A DNA stretch of 64,000 nt, taken from NCBI GenBank assembly GCA_963693305.1, contig OY855903.1:35513251-35577250 (forward strand), in the 5' to 3' direction. Positions 1 to 9,841 of the stretch are shown piece by piece (position 1 is the first letter of the stretch; each line of letters starts with the position of its first letter). The position numbers were made by a program, and so were the translations under genes. The notes below the pieces were generated by a model. That model saw only the letters and a list, made by a program, of their open reading frames with translations, searched no databases and was not told where the DNA came from. This DNA comes from Meandrina meandrites (lineage: Eukaryota > Cnidaria > Anthozoa > Scleractinia > Meandrinidae).

Positions 1-211
1 TCTTCTCTGGTCTGCCTGCTCTTTGAATATCCTTTTCCAGTGCTACTTGATGTGGCGACAGGATGAACTGCAGGACGATAGCCATAAACATTGGTCTTCT
101 GTTGCTTCCTGTTCCGGTGTGGTCGATGGTTTTCTGGTAGGCAGCTGTTAGTGATTTCCACTTCCCCTCACAGTTTGTCCACTGTGGTTGTTCAGAGCCT
201 TCAAAGCCCAT
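1..211 (-). CDS. Myb/SANT-like DNA-binding exon fragment (partial)
   Basis: On the minus strand an open frame runs from a Met codon at 211 off the left edge of the window. It contains a W-T-N-C-E-G-K-W-K-S-L run, then Y-Q-K-T and a T-G-T-G-S-N-R-R stretch. This spacing (C..KW..L...Y......TG...R) resembles the MADF/Myb-SANT-like trihelix domain found in many invertebrate transposon-encoded DNA-binding proteins. Only about 70 codons are visible, and the next exon or stop lies outside. No partner gene can be assigned. The family call rests on pattern memory and could be wrong. Confidence 0.33.
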   Translation of the reverse strand, partial: MGFEGSEQPQWTNCEGKWKSLTAAYQKTIDHTGTGSNRRPMFMAIVLQFILSPHQVALEKDIQRAGRPEK

Positions 212-1369
212 CTGTTAAATTTGCTGACAAATAGTGTAAGGTCAATGTCATACCTTATGGGCACGCAAATGTTTTTTTTTTTTGGGGGGGGGGGGGGTGG
301 GGGGCAACTGGAAAGTGGGTTTTCCTTTCTCAACACCAGGGCTACCTTCCATGTAAGGGCACTTGATTTCTTCAACTTTTTTACCAACTATTCCATCAGG
401 ATCAGGTAAGACTGCAAGTCAAGGAGCACCCTTTCCATCTTTTTTACCCACAGGCCTGTCCCTTCAAACCTAACAAGGCATATGTGTAATGTAAGTGGCC
501 AAGACAAGATCCTTGCACATCTTTTCTTTCTTTCCCTCATTTTTTTGCATCATTGATATAACTTGTTACATGACCAGGCTACTTCCTTGGAATAATCGAT
601 CATTTCTTGCCCCCCCCCCCCCCCCCCCCACACCCAAAGCAGATGCAGCCTTACTGCATTGATTTTACCTTTTCTTGCCTGCTTCGAAGCATCTGACCCT
701 TGTTGTAGGAATCTTTCATCGAGATGTTTTTCACTACCAGCCGTAGCACGGAGATTGATAAGTATCCTTAATTTTGCTCAGCTCACTGGCACTTCTCACA
801 GAGTTCATGTAAGGAGCAGTCTGCTTTTGTCTTATTGCTGATTTTTGCTCCACATTCTTAGCATTAAGTTCAGCATCAGCTTGGTATGTCACATACCTCT
901 TCTTTCAGAATTTACCACAAAACATGTTAAAGATATCAGATGATGAAATATCCACATTACCACATTGGTGTCCTTCCATTCCAACTTTTTGTTCAAGTGT
1001 CTGCCAACATCTTTGCAGTTCTTTGTCTTGATTGAAAGCTTTAAGGTCATTATTAAGGCTATCCCTGTGCCATTTCCCATGCATTAAATGCTGATGTCTC
1101 ATCTTGAATTTGACTATCTTTTCCTCACAGAACAGCGACCAATTTTAGAGTGGGTCAAGTTGTTGAACTGTTCACAGTTGTGATAGGTATTATCTCTCTC
1201 ATCACGTTGAAACCCCCTTGACTACATTTTCCCACCAGCTCAGCATGCCACTTTAATACAACAGGATGAAAGCACACTCCTGGAGTGACTTTTCTTTCCA
1301 AGTTCAGCAGATTTTTTGCTCTCAACTTGTGCTTTTATCAGGGAGGTGACAGTGTCACACAATAGTGCT
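212..1369. other. No recognisable gene; homopolymer tracts
   Basis: No supported gene. A T12-G14 junction lies at 272-304 and a C20 run at 610-629. A minus-strand open frame at 905-1102 reads like an exon (H-Q-H-L-M-H-G-K-W, then V-G-M-E-G-H-Q-C-G-N-V-D-I) but I cannot place it in a family. It has no clear splice sites. Confidence 0.4.
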
Positions 1370-1848
1370 GATGTATAAGGTTAAAAATAGGCTTAGTCCC
1401 AATCCAATCCGTGAGCTATTTAAGCCCTATCAGTCGTCCTACAGGCTGAGGCAATCAGACTTTTCACTACCCCGCTTCGCTACAGTAATGTATGGGAAGC
1501 ATCAGATACCTGGGGCCTAAGCTCTGGAGTCACCTGACAACCGATGAAAGAAACTGTCAGTCTCTTAATACATTTAAGAAAACAATTCGGAAACACGACT
1601 TCAGTAACTTTCTAAACAATGAACGCTGCAACTGCCACCTCTGTGAATTTTAATAACAATCATGTATATAGTATTTTTATCACATAAATTTTTATCATGT
1701 CAATAGCTCCTTTTTTTAACTTATATTAATTATTGTAATGGCTGTAATTATGTTTTAGTTTTTTTAGGTAGGTGTCCACAATTAGTAGAGGGGACTTTTC
1801 CCCTCAGCTAAACATTTTTTGACATCGAAATAAAGTTATTATTATTAA
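1370..1848 (+). mobile_element. 3' tail of a 5'-truncated non-LTR retrotransposon (LINE)
   Basis: The plus strand encodes a broken C-terminal end of a reverse-transcriptase ORF. Around 1440-1640 the pieces Y-R-L-R-Q, then K-L-W-S-H-L, then an F-K-K-T-I-R-K segment and a Cys-rich C-N-C-H-L-C-E-F end can be read, with a frameshift near 1510. This is the usual last stretch of CR1/RTE-like LINE pol proteins. After the stop comes an AT-rich 3' UTR and a (TTA)n tail at about 1836-1848, typical of LINE 3' ends. The catalytic RT domain is missing, so this is a dead 5'-truncated copy. The YR retrotransposon begins directly after the tail. Confidence 0.65.
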
Positions 1849-1950
1849 TTTCAGCTCCATTACGCAGTAGACAACATGTAAAAAACCATTAGGTTTATTT
1901 TAGAGGTTTCAGCCGAGCACCGGGACTATAACAATACGTTATACTACAAC
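1849..1950 (-). repeat. Split direct repeat B2 (outer end)
   Basis: 102 bp aligned without gaps to 2368-2469, with roughly seven mismatches by eye (for example CAT/CAC near the start). It is the element's 3' terminus on the minus strand. Confidence 0.85.
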
Positions 1951-2175
1951 AATTACATCCATATTATATAACATGTAACAGAGCTGAGCGACAGTATATA
2001 AAAGCTACTGTCAGACGGAGGCCAGAGAAAACCTGCCAGAAAAACCCTGGAGGGGAAAAAACACGGCAGGAAATCTGGGTAGGAACCATGGCTCGATCTC
2101 AAATAGCCCATCCTACGGAGCTACTAAATGTATGACTACCAAGAATGACATACTTAAAAGTAAATGATCAAAATT

Positions 2176-2366
2176 AAAAAATAACAAACTGGGCTAACGA
2201 GTTGTCGGCCTAGAATGATTTCCCATGTGATAATCATCTCTTATATAGCCCTCCCTCATGCACATGCTCACTTCGACTGGGCTAGCGCCAGTCCCCACTG
2301 CTCTAGTGCAGCAGAAAGATTCAATTTCCGGCTAATTCGTGTTCACTCAAACGCCAGACATTCAAT
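2176..2366 (-). repeat. Split direct repeat A2 (internal)
   Basis: About 191 bp matching 6232-6422 almost base for base, starting at AAAAATAAC and passing through GGGCTAACGAG and TGTCGGCCTAGAATG. It is fused to repeat B1 on its right (plus-strand view), as expected for the internal B1A2 block. Confidence 0.87.
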
Positions 2367-2367
2367 G

Positions 2368-2469
2368 TTTCAGCTCCACTACGCAGTAGACAACATGTAC
2401 AAAACCATTAAGTTTATTTTGGAGGTTTCGGCCGAGCACCGAGACTATAAAAATACGTTATACTACAAC
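2368..2469 (-). repeat. Split direct repeat B1 (internal)
   Basis: Second copy of the 102-bp B repeat, directly adjoining A2 and about 40 bp from the recombinase stop codon. In split-repeat elements the B1A2 block is thought to template the ends of the circular intermediate. Confidence 0.85.
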
Positions 2470-2510
2470 CTAGAAGAAAAAGTATAGGGCTTGACAAAAC
2501 GGGAAAAGAA

Positions 2511-3377
2511 CTAAAGTCCTAAAGACTTTGAAACTTTAAGACGTGAAAAAATGTCATCCTTGACATAACCATCCTTAGCTGCAATGCTTTTTCGCTTTTT
2601 CATCGAGTGGGTCCCATAAACAGAGGGATCTGGAACAACATTCTGTAGACTTTGGGCTAACTGATCCCTGAACGTTGTATAAGAAATAGGCTTATCCTTT
2701 TGGACCAACTTGTAAGACGACTTAGTTTTAACTAAAGGTCGGAAAATAAACTCACTAGAGAGGGGGTCGATATCAAATTTACTTAAGTAGGTTTTAAGCA
2801 AGGAAACGGGGCAGACCCTCCCCCCTGATTGGGCAATCACAACCTCATCACCTAGTCTGAGCTGGTCGGTCTTGCTCTTTTCCACTTTGATAACCATATA
2901 CCCCTCCTGGAAATAAATATGATTCATTCTAATATTAAGAACCTCCGCCGATCTGAAAAACCCTGCATAAGATAATGCATATAAGCACACATTTCTAAGC
3001 TGCAGAATGTTAGACAGATCAGCCCGACCCACCATATCATTAAGGACTTCTATTGTTATAGGTTCCTTCCTATTGGGTCTCGCGGCGCCTAAAAGTCTCT
3101 TGGCAGCATCCCGAACTCTAGAGACTAACTGATTATCCGTAGGAGAGACCATACCGGCCATCTCATGGGCCCACTTAATGGCATAAAAAGCAAAGTCCTT
3201 CCATTTCTTGAACGCCTGGTAGTACATGGTAGTAGTGGCTGGCGCCCTCGCCTGCAAAACGGACCTCTGAAGCCTTGAGGCCAGACCATGTAAACCTTGG
3301 TCCTCAAGAGCTGCTGCCTCTTTCCAGATACCTTCATTAAAAATATCTGAAAACAAAGGAAGAACAATCAGAGGCAA
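2511..3377 (-). CDS. Tyrosine recombinase of the YR retrotransposon
   Basis: This 288-residue ORF would cut and join DNA strands to integrate the element's circular intermediate. An N-terminal SAM-like arm is followed by a catalytic region. Y-A-G-F-F-R-S-A-E near residue 160 carries the first catalytic Arg in its usual context. V-Y-G-T-H-S-M-K near residue 257 corresponds to the H-x-x-R box, but the second Arg is Lys here, and the usual downstream HGRW-type box and nucleophile region are garbled (S-R-L-K-V-S-K-S). The ORF stops about 15 residues after that point. It therefore looks like a recombinase with an open frame but damaged C-terminal chemistry. It lies between the RT ORF and repeat B1, where Ngaro/DIRS recombinases sit. 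Confidence 0.85.
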   Translation of the reverse strand: MPLIVLPLFSDIFNEGIWKEAAALEDQGLHGLASRLQRSVLQARAPATTTMYYQAFKKWKDFAFYAIKWAHEMAGMVSPTDNQLVSRVRDAAKRLLGAARPNRKEPITIEVLNDMVGRADLSNILQLRNVCLYALSYAGFFRSAEVLNIRMNHIYFQEGYMVIKVEKSKTDQLRLGDEVVIAQSGGRVCPVSLLKTYLSKFDIDPLSSEFIFRPLVKTKSSYKLVQKDKPISYTTFRDQLAQSLQNVVPDPSVYGTHSMKKRKSIAAKDGYVKDDIFSRLKVSKSLGL

Positions 3378-3548
3378 AAATTAAAACAAAACAATAACAG
3401 CACGCAAAGTCATTTTATTAAACATCATAAATACAGCATCATGAATACAACATCATAAATACAGAAAACACTAGAAAAACAAAGGCCATAATCTGGCTCA
3501 CAAATGTCTTCATATAGACAACAGATAGAAGTATCAAAAAGAAACTTC

Positions 3549-5173
3549 TCAAATATGGGTTCCAAAGACCCAATCATGTACAAACGCATTCCAGTGTTTG
3601 CCATCGTCACACAACAAAACCCAAAAATATGATGACTTCCACATTGGAATGACAAGTGTTCCTACAGCCTTACAAGCTCTAGCATGAGAAATAACTCTAC
3701 TTATTTGCAAAACCAGAGGAAGAATCCAATTATTTTCGCAATCCCAGTTTTGGGTGAAGGCATCTACTGCTTCGGCGCCCAGCTGGTAAAATCTAGAATT
3801 GTAACGCGAAAGCTTCGCATTATAACTACAGGCAAACCTATCCACTGTGTGGGGCCCCCATTTACAATCAAGCATGTGAAATATGTCGCCGTTTATGGTA
3901 TAATCATCAAAATCGATGGTTCTACTCAAAAGATCAGCCTGGCAATTCAAAGACCTAGGAATCCACTTCATTTCAATAGAAATGCCAGTAAGGGCGCAAA
4001 CATTAAAAATAGAAAGCGCTAGGGACTGAAGTTCTGTAACTTTACTGCCATTGTAAACAATACTGACCACGCTGGTGTTGTCAGTAAACCAAGCAACTTT
4101 TTTGCCCTGAAGATCGGGGGCAAAAGCTGACAGCACTAGATCTACGGTCCTAAGTTCCCTCCACATGGAACTCTTAGAACTTTCTTCGGGACTCCAATTT
4201 TGATGAAAAATGTTGTGCTCATTGTCAATGAAAGAACTACATGCGTGATCAGACGCGTCGGAATACACAAACTTAACAGGCGGTTGCAAAGGCGCCCAGG
4301 GGCAATGAAAATTAAGGGATTCTACATTCTCACTCCAAAATGCTAATTCAGCGTAAGCTTCCTTAGTTAATTCAACCTCAGAATTCCACGACAGTTTCTG
4401 ATTAACAGCAGAATACATAGAACGTGTCATAATCCTAGCCACACTTCCTACACAAGAAGTGAGCGAAATGACTTGGCCTACCACAGAAGCAGGATCTCTA
4501 ACTTTGACACTCTTACAATCAACCTTACGAATAAAACTAATGCTACTCTTTAACTTACAAATCCTGCATTCAGTAACAGAAATAACACCTTGAAAAGTAT
4601 CAAAAACAGTGCCAAGCCAGGTAATAACTTGAACAGGTTCCCAAAGGGACTTCTCTTCGTTAATAAGAAAGCCATACCTTGTCAAATCAGCGCGAACTGT
4701 CAAGCTGTTAATTTTAGCCTTGATAGTTTAGACACCACCACCCAAACCATCATCAAGAAAAATTGCCATGGCAATTCCCTTACACCTCCATGAAGTCAAA
4801 ATGGGCTTTAATAATTTGGTGAATAGATAAGGTGCGGATGACAAGCCAAAGGGCAAAACTGTGAACTGAGAATATTTAACCACACCATCACCAAAATCCC
4901 AGGAGAAAGCTAAATATTTCCGGTGCTCCGGAAAAATTTCTACGTGATGGTACCCAGACTTTAGATCAAACTTGAAAGATAAAACCCCTTAGCGAAAATT
5001 TGAAGAGCTACGGAAGTGTCTTCACATCTAAATTTACGCTTAAAGACATACAAATTGACATGCCTCAAGTCAAGAATCAATCTTTTCTTGCCTGAAGGCT
5101 GTATAGAAACAGAAAGTGGATTAACTATGTCAGGCTGATGATCAAGAATCTCAACACACTTGGTTCTTAACAA
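3549..5173 (-). pseudogene. Reverse transcriptase-RNase H of the YR retrotransposon (frameshifted)
   Basis: The RT begins near 5173 with N-P-L-S-V-S-I-Q-P-S-G-K-K-R-L-I-L-D-L-R (finger domain). It changes frame near 4975, continues through an L-P-F-G-L-S-S-A-P-Y motif near 4850 and the catalytic F-L-D-D-G near 4755, then changes frame again into a 384-residue ORF (4703-3549). That ORF holds the RT thumb (I-T-W-L-G-T-V-F-D), the RNase H domain (V-Y-S-D-A-S-D, W-R-E-L-R-T-V, F-T-D-N-T-S) and a C-terminal segment with T-V-D-R-F-A and N-N-W-I-L-P that I know from DIRS-order RT proteins. At least two frame changes make it non-functional. It copies element RNA in the family. The direction and order fit the neighbouring gag and recombinase. 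Confidence 0.85.
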
Positions 5174-5514
5174 ATCGGAAATAGCCTCTGAAACAAAAAA
5201 AAACTATCCTTAAGCGCAGAGGTATTGTTAGAACTAACTTTGGGAGGCGGGAGAGCCACAAATAGAATAAAATAGCTTAAAATAAACCCCGAAGCGCCTA
5301 AATTAAGCCATTCATCATAACAAAGAGCCAAACGACCGCGAACTGAAGGAATATTAGATTGACCTGAAGTAAACGCATAATTTAACAGTGACTTTATTTC
5401 AACTGCGGTATCTAAATGACTTAAATCTGAAATTTCATCATCGCAAGTGTCACTAAGATTAGAAAGAAAAAAAGAATTGACAACACCTTGGACCTGTCCT
5501 TGATGGTCGGCTAG

Positions 5515-6233
5515 TCATTGACCAGACTGGAACCTGGTAGAATTGAGAGGACACTGAGCCCTCCAATGTCCTGGCTTATTACAGGCAAAACAGGAACCTG
5601 GTTTGGTTTGCAGCCTTGTCTGGACTGTTGGTATGGGTCTTGCACTGTTGCTGTAAAAATGGCTGGAAGTGGTTGCTGCGACTGGCATGAAAGCGGAAGG
5701 CTCCTTTCTGCTGCTCGCTAACTTTATCTTGTTTCGAGCCAAGTTCTGTTTGGCTTGGATACGCGCTCTGGCTTCTGCTCGAATTATCTTTTTCTCATCG
5801 TCAGAATCGTCCGCAAGATCATTTCGCTTGTACTCCTGTATTAATGACCATCCAAAGTCGGACTTATCGGCCAGCAGAATATGTTTCTGTCTCTCTGGCA
5901 AAAGCTTCTCACCTTTCTCGAGGGAAGCGTGGACTTTGTCAAGCTGTTGGGACCAACAGGCTTCTTTAGCTTCAACAATGGCGTCGGTAACTTTGAGATT
6001 AAACTTGTACTGATCCTCGTTCCCTTTCTTCTTAAAACGATGTGTATTTCTTTGAGCTGAGAATCGGCCGTGTCCACGTGAGAACGCTTGAGATCTGTCA
6101 AAGAAGTATCTAGCAACGACTTCATCGAAGCTAATAAACCATGGTTTTTGTCGGCAATTGTCGACTTGACAATTCTAATAACATCGGCCTCCTGCATGAC
6201 CAACGGACAAATTTGTGAAAAGCATAGACTCAA
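5515..6233 (-). pseudogene. Gag-like protein of the YR retrotransposon with CCHC zinc knuckle
   Basis: The C-terminal frame (5901-5515) contains an acidic stretch D-D-S-D-D-E-K-K, a basic Ala/Arg-rich region and one zinc knuckle C-F-A-C-N-K-P-G-H-W-R-A-Q-C (CX2CX4HX4C). The upstream frame (6233-5841) overlaps it in another phase, so a frameshift near 6040-5900 splits what was one ORF. The zinc knuckle and the position just inside repeat A1 identify it as the nucleocapsid-like first gene. The overlapping open frame on the other strand (5669-6013) is a shadow. Confidence 0.75.
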
Positions 6234-6422
6234 AAATAACGAACTGGGCTAACGAGGTGTCGGCCTAGAATGATTTCCCACGTGATAATCATCTCTTATA
6301 TAGCCCTCCCTCATGCACATGCTCACTTCGACTGGGCTAGCGCCAGTCCCCACTGCTCTAGTGCCGCAGAAATATTCAATTTCCGGCTAATTCGTGTTCA
6401 CTCAAACTCCAGAAATTCCATT
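6232..6422 (-). repeat. Split direct repeat A1 (outer end)
   Basis: Match to 2176-2366. This is the 5' terminus of the element on the minus strand, starting within about 10 bp of the gag-like frame. Similarity ends near CCATTTA at 6422. Confidence 0.85.
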
Positions 6423-6681
6423 TATTAACACTGAATTCTCATTCTTTAGGTTTTTAGACAGAACTGGCTCAATCACATAGCCTAGTTTTCCTGATGTTAG
6501 GAATACGTTTTCTTGCATTTTTGTCACGTTTTCCTTCTTGGTCTTGTGTTCGTACATCGTCAAAAGTCTACTGTGTGGCTTTTTCAGTTTTGCAATCTAC
6601 TGTCCCATTCATTGACATCTTCTAAGGAGTTCTTCATCTCCAAGCAAAGTCGGTGGTGCAAATGAATGTGGAGATGTATTA

Positions 6682-6931
6682 ATGCGCAAAGCAGTTTATG
6701 AATACAGTTATACAGAAGTCGCCTGCAGCGTTTACTCTGCAATCAACATACATCTTCACCACACTAAAATAAATATATATCCACCAGAGCTATTAATGCA
6801 TTTAACATGCACAAAGCAGTTTACGAATACAGTTATACAGAAGTCGCCTGCAGGGTTTACTCTGCAATCAACATACATCTTCACCACACTAAAATAAATA
6901 TATATCCACCAGAGCTATTAATGCATTTAAC
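6682..6931 (+). repeat. Tandem repeat, two copies of 125 bp
   Basis: The unit beginning ATGCGCAAAGCAGTTTATG at 6682 recurs at 6807 as ATGCACAAAGCAGTTTACG, with only a few substitutions and no gaps, and both copies end at TGCATTTAACA. The nearly exact copies suggest a recent local duplication. Confidence 0.9.
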
Positions 6932-7588
6932 AATAAAAATAAAGATCAAAGCCAAAGCCATGTATTATTAACAATTCAAACAAATTTGAAAACTTTATCT
7001 TTTTTGCAGCTTACAGAACTTGACAGTGGGTCAGGTGTTTGGACATGCCTGAATAAACCAGCTGCAGCCATCATGCAGAAAATAAATCAAAAACGGTTCT
7101 TGCCAGGTCATTGCTATCAACCTTTTATGGAAAGGAAGAGCTTTCAACAAAAAGCTTTAAAGACCTGGATAAATGTATTGTTGAGGCTTGTGTTGGTATG
7201 TACTTTGAGTTAAAGAAAAGTATGTTTATTACAATGAAGAGTTACAGTTGCCTGTTCATTGCATGCAAAATGAAATAAAAATACAGTAGAACCCTGCTGA
7301 CTTGAACTTGGTTAACATTAACTCAAAGTGCCCGCTAACTCATACTAATTTTATTTTCCTTGGCTCAAATGTGACTCCAATGTACCCTGTTGATTTCTAG
7401 ATCTTGAATCTTTGATTGATAACAGGATTTACTGGTTGGCACCAGTGCAAAAATTGTATAACCAAAGTCACAGTTATCACAAGGTCTTGTAAGTTCTTGA
7501 AAGTGTACCAAAATAACTTCTGATTGTGAAGAACAATAATACCTCAATACATCAATTAGTTATTATTATAATTAGGTTTTCATTTAAC
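6932..7588. other. No supported gene; one possible orphan exon
   Basis: A pyrimidine tract and TTTTTTGCAG at about 7000-7010 precede an open frame (L-T-E-L-D-S-G-S-G-V-W-T) to about 7200, followed by GGTATGT. It has exon-like borders but no family I recognise. At 7287 TACAGTAGAACCCTGCTGAC resembles one end of a mariner-type short element. Confidence 0.3.
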
Positions 7589-7614
7589 GCACGCTCTGAT
7601 AGGCTGAAACATTG

Positions 7615-7639
7615 TACTTTATCAGAGTACAGATGTACG
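7615..7639 (+). repeat. Left 25-bp terminal direct repeat of the Crypton
   Basis: Identical to 9541-9565. It contains GTAC-9 bp-GTAC symmetry (GTACTTTATCAGAGTAC, from 7614), a plausible recombinase-binding core, and sits about 28 bp before the start codon. Confidence 0.75.
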
Positions 7640-7667
7640 GAGGAATTGTCATGCCATCGAGGCAACA

Positions 7668-9323
7668 TGGCCGACCAATTCCCGAGCTTTTCTCTTGGGT
7701 TTTCTCTTGACCCTGACATCTTCTTTGACCTGGAAAACGAAAATGAAAACGAGCTTTTAGCGTCAGTTTGTTTAGAAAGTCCTGTTGCTAACAGCACAAA
7801 TTGCACGGCGATAGAAGGTGAAATTTCGGTACAAGTTACAGATCAAAACACCGAGCCGGAAAATAACGACAAAACAAACAACCAAAGATTTGTAAACAGG
7901 TCAAGCGCCGAAATTGATGACATTATAACGAGAGCAGAAACAAAAAACACGAAAGAAAATACAAAATGGGCTATCCGAGTTTTTGAAGGTGAGTTTCACT
8001 TTAGAAAATGTCACAAGCTTATTATTAAAGTGCGGAATTAACAACACAAACACCGTTACTCGCACGGCTTCATTTTTGTGTGATAACAAACAAACAAACG
8101 AAAGTAAATTAGATAGCCAATACACACAAATGTAAGAATAGTATTCTTCCAAAATTATTCAGACTTATTCCACAAAATAATTTTTTCTGGCGTTTTTAAA
8201 ACAGCTTGGTGCCGTGAAAGAAATATTGGCAAAAGCCTTCACGAAATGACCAGCAAAGAGCTAGACAACAACCTCCGTCAATTCTACGCCGAAGCTCGAA
8301 CAAAAGACGGTGAACTTTACTCAAGGTCAATCCACCCCTAAACCGAGGAATTTCAATTACAAAAGGGATTGAATTTCAAGCTTCAAACAAGTTGCTGCAA
8401 AGTCAGATAAAATTAAACAAGCGCGAAAACAAAGAAAACACCAAGCACAAACCTGCCATTCCAGAAGCAGACCTCCAGAAATTGAAAACCTCCACTGCAA
8501 TTCGGGGAGACAATCCTTGGGGCTTTCTGCGGAATGTCTGGTTTCACATCAACTTGTACTGGTGTCGCCGCGGACACGAAGGTCAACAAGAACTCACAAA
8601 ACAAAGCTTCAAGTTCTTGGTGGACGAGAGCGGACGCTAGTACGTTTCGATGACCCATGACGAGGCCACGAAAAACCACCCTGGTGGAATTGACGACGTA
8701 AACAGCATGAGAAGGAAGCTAGAATGTATTCAACATCAGATAACCAACTTCTTGACGGCCTCACATGCCTCAAGATGTACCTTCAGAAACTCAATCCGAA
8801 ATGTGAAGCACTGTTCCAATAACCAAAAAGAAATGCGAAGCAGGACGAGCACGTCTAGTACGAAAACAGACCTCTGGGGGTACACAAACTTGCTGGAATG
8901 ATGAAAGAAATTTCGCAACTGGCATGCTTGTCGAAAGTGTATACCAATCACAGTGTCAGAGCGACTGCCATCACGCTGTTGTCCAACGCGCAAGTTCCAT
9001 CACGGCACATCATGGCGATTTCGGGCCACCGCAGTGAAGCGAGCCTCAAACACTACAACGCCCGTCCTTCAAGTGAACAACTGAGATCCTGTTCCGATAT
9101 CCTTTCCAGTGCGATGAGTGGAAGGCCACAGCAATCACAGCAGCCGACTCTTCCAGGCCCAAGCAATCCTCTTTCATTGAATCCGATGGTGGTGAATGAT
9201 TCGCGAAACACGGCGCAGCAGTTTGTAAAGTACCAGCCACAAGCATTGAGCAGTTTGTTTTCCAATTGTCAAGTAAACAACGTCCAAGTTTTCATGGGCC
9301 ATAATTCGGCCGGTTTTCACTGA
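7668..9323 (+). pseudogene. Crypton tyrosine recombinase (KIAA1958/ZMYM-like), decayed
   Basis: Exon 1 starts at Met 7668 (M-A-D-Q-F-P-S-F-S) and ends after W-A-I-R-V-F-E at a GTGAGT donor (7988). The next exon begins after AAAACAG near 8203 (W-C-R-E-R-N-I-G-K-S-L-H-E-M). Later pieces read G-I-S-I-T-K-G-I-E-F-Q-A and G-D-N-P-W-G-F-L-R-N-V-W-F. The catalytic C-terminus (8898-9323) has N-H-S-V-R-A-T (H-x-x-R), S-G-H-R-S-E and L-K-H-Y-N-A-R-P, which supply His, Arg and the Tyr nucleophile. This is the layout shared by Cryptons and the vertebrate Crypton-derived KIAA1958, QRICH1 and ZMYM C-termini. A short deletion near 8331, an in-frame TAG at 8638 and frameshifts between 8700 and 8890 make it a pseudogene. 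Confidence 0.82.
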
Positions 9324-9540
9324 ACAGTCTACTTTCTTTTCTCTGTTGTACTAAAAGTCCTAAGAACTTCAAGGACTCGTGTTAAATTCGAATTTCACTT
9401 GGCATTTTCAGCTTGTGGATTTGTGAACTTTAATGGTTTTTGAACTTTGATGGTTTGACATTTTGACAGCTGTTGTCTAATTGAATCAATAAAATTATTT
9501 TGACCATTCTAAGAAGCTTTGTGATTGGCTAATTGTTGCA

Positions 9541-9565
9541 TACTTTATCAGAGTACAGATGTACG
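9541..9565 (+). repeat. Right 25-bp terminal direct repeat of the Crypton
   Basis: Exact copy of 7615-7639, about 215 bp after the recombinase stop codon. Confidence 0.75.
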
Positions 9566-9650
9566 CTGACGCCAACTCTATTCGCTTGAAAATCGTTTGT
9601 TTTGAAAATTGCACGAATTCGTGGGGAAGTTAATGAATTACTTAATTATA

Positions 9651-9841
9651 AAACAAATAAAGAAGCCTCGACTGTGCTCTGTTCTGTTGTAAAGCACTTA
9701 GGAAGCGGCTAGAGCACTCAAGAAGTAGGGAGAAACACTCGCCTATCCGCTCGTGTTTCACCCTACACTTCTTTCGTGCTCTAGCCGCTTCCTGCATGCT
9801 TTACAACAGAACAGAGCACAGTCGAGGCTTCTTTATTTGTT
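9651..9841. mobile_element. Foldback element (long hairpin), 191 bp
   Basis: AACAAATAAAGAAGCCTCGA at 9652 is the exact reverse complement of the end at 9822-9841, and pairing continues for about 85 bp per arm (through GCTCTGTTCTGTTGTAAAGCA and GGAAGCGGCTAGAGCAC) around a small central loop near 9742-9752. It has no coding capacity. Such foldback MITEs are common in coral intergenic DNA. Confidence 0.85.

Larger units (their letters stand above)
1849..6422 (-). mobile_element. Tyrosine-recombinase retrotransposon with split direct repeats (Ngaro/PAT-like)
   Basis: Read on the minus strand the order is: repeat A1 (6422-6232), gag-like ORF, RT/RNase H ORF, tyrosine recombinase ORF, repeat B1 (2469-2368), repeat A2 (2366-2176), a spacer of about 225 bp, then repeat B2 (1950-1849). 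Repeat A (about 191 bp) and repeat B (102 bp) each occur twice with only scattered mismatches. This A1-genes-B1A2-B2 layout is the split-direct-repeat structure known for the Ngaro and PAT groups of the DIRS order, which integrate with a tyrosine recombinase rather than a DDE integrase. The element is about 4.57 kb. Gag and RT frames are broken, so it is not autonomous. Its B2 end abuts the (TTA)n tail of a LINE. Confidence 0.85.
7589..9565 (+). mobile_element. Crypton-like DNA transposon with terminal direct repeats
   Basis: A single decayed tyrosine-recombinase gene (7668-9323) lies between two copies of a 25-bp sequence (7615-7639 and 9541-9565). Weaker similarity continues upstream of both copies (TGAT-GGCT followed by AT-rich bases). 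Nothing else is encoded. Cryptons carry one YR gene and no terminal inverted repeats, which fits. The exact ends are inferred from the repeat, which may be the recombination site or a duplicated target. Confidence 0.6.

Noticed and set aside
272..304. G-quadruplex-type regulatory element
   Set aside because: A homopolymer G run beside a T run is more simply a low-complexity tract, possibly with assembly error.
2192..6422. Ordinary LTR retrotransposon with 190-bp LTRs
   Set aside because: The direct repeats alone could suggest LTRs, but a tyrosine recombinase replaces the integrase and a second repeat pair (B) gives split-repeat order.
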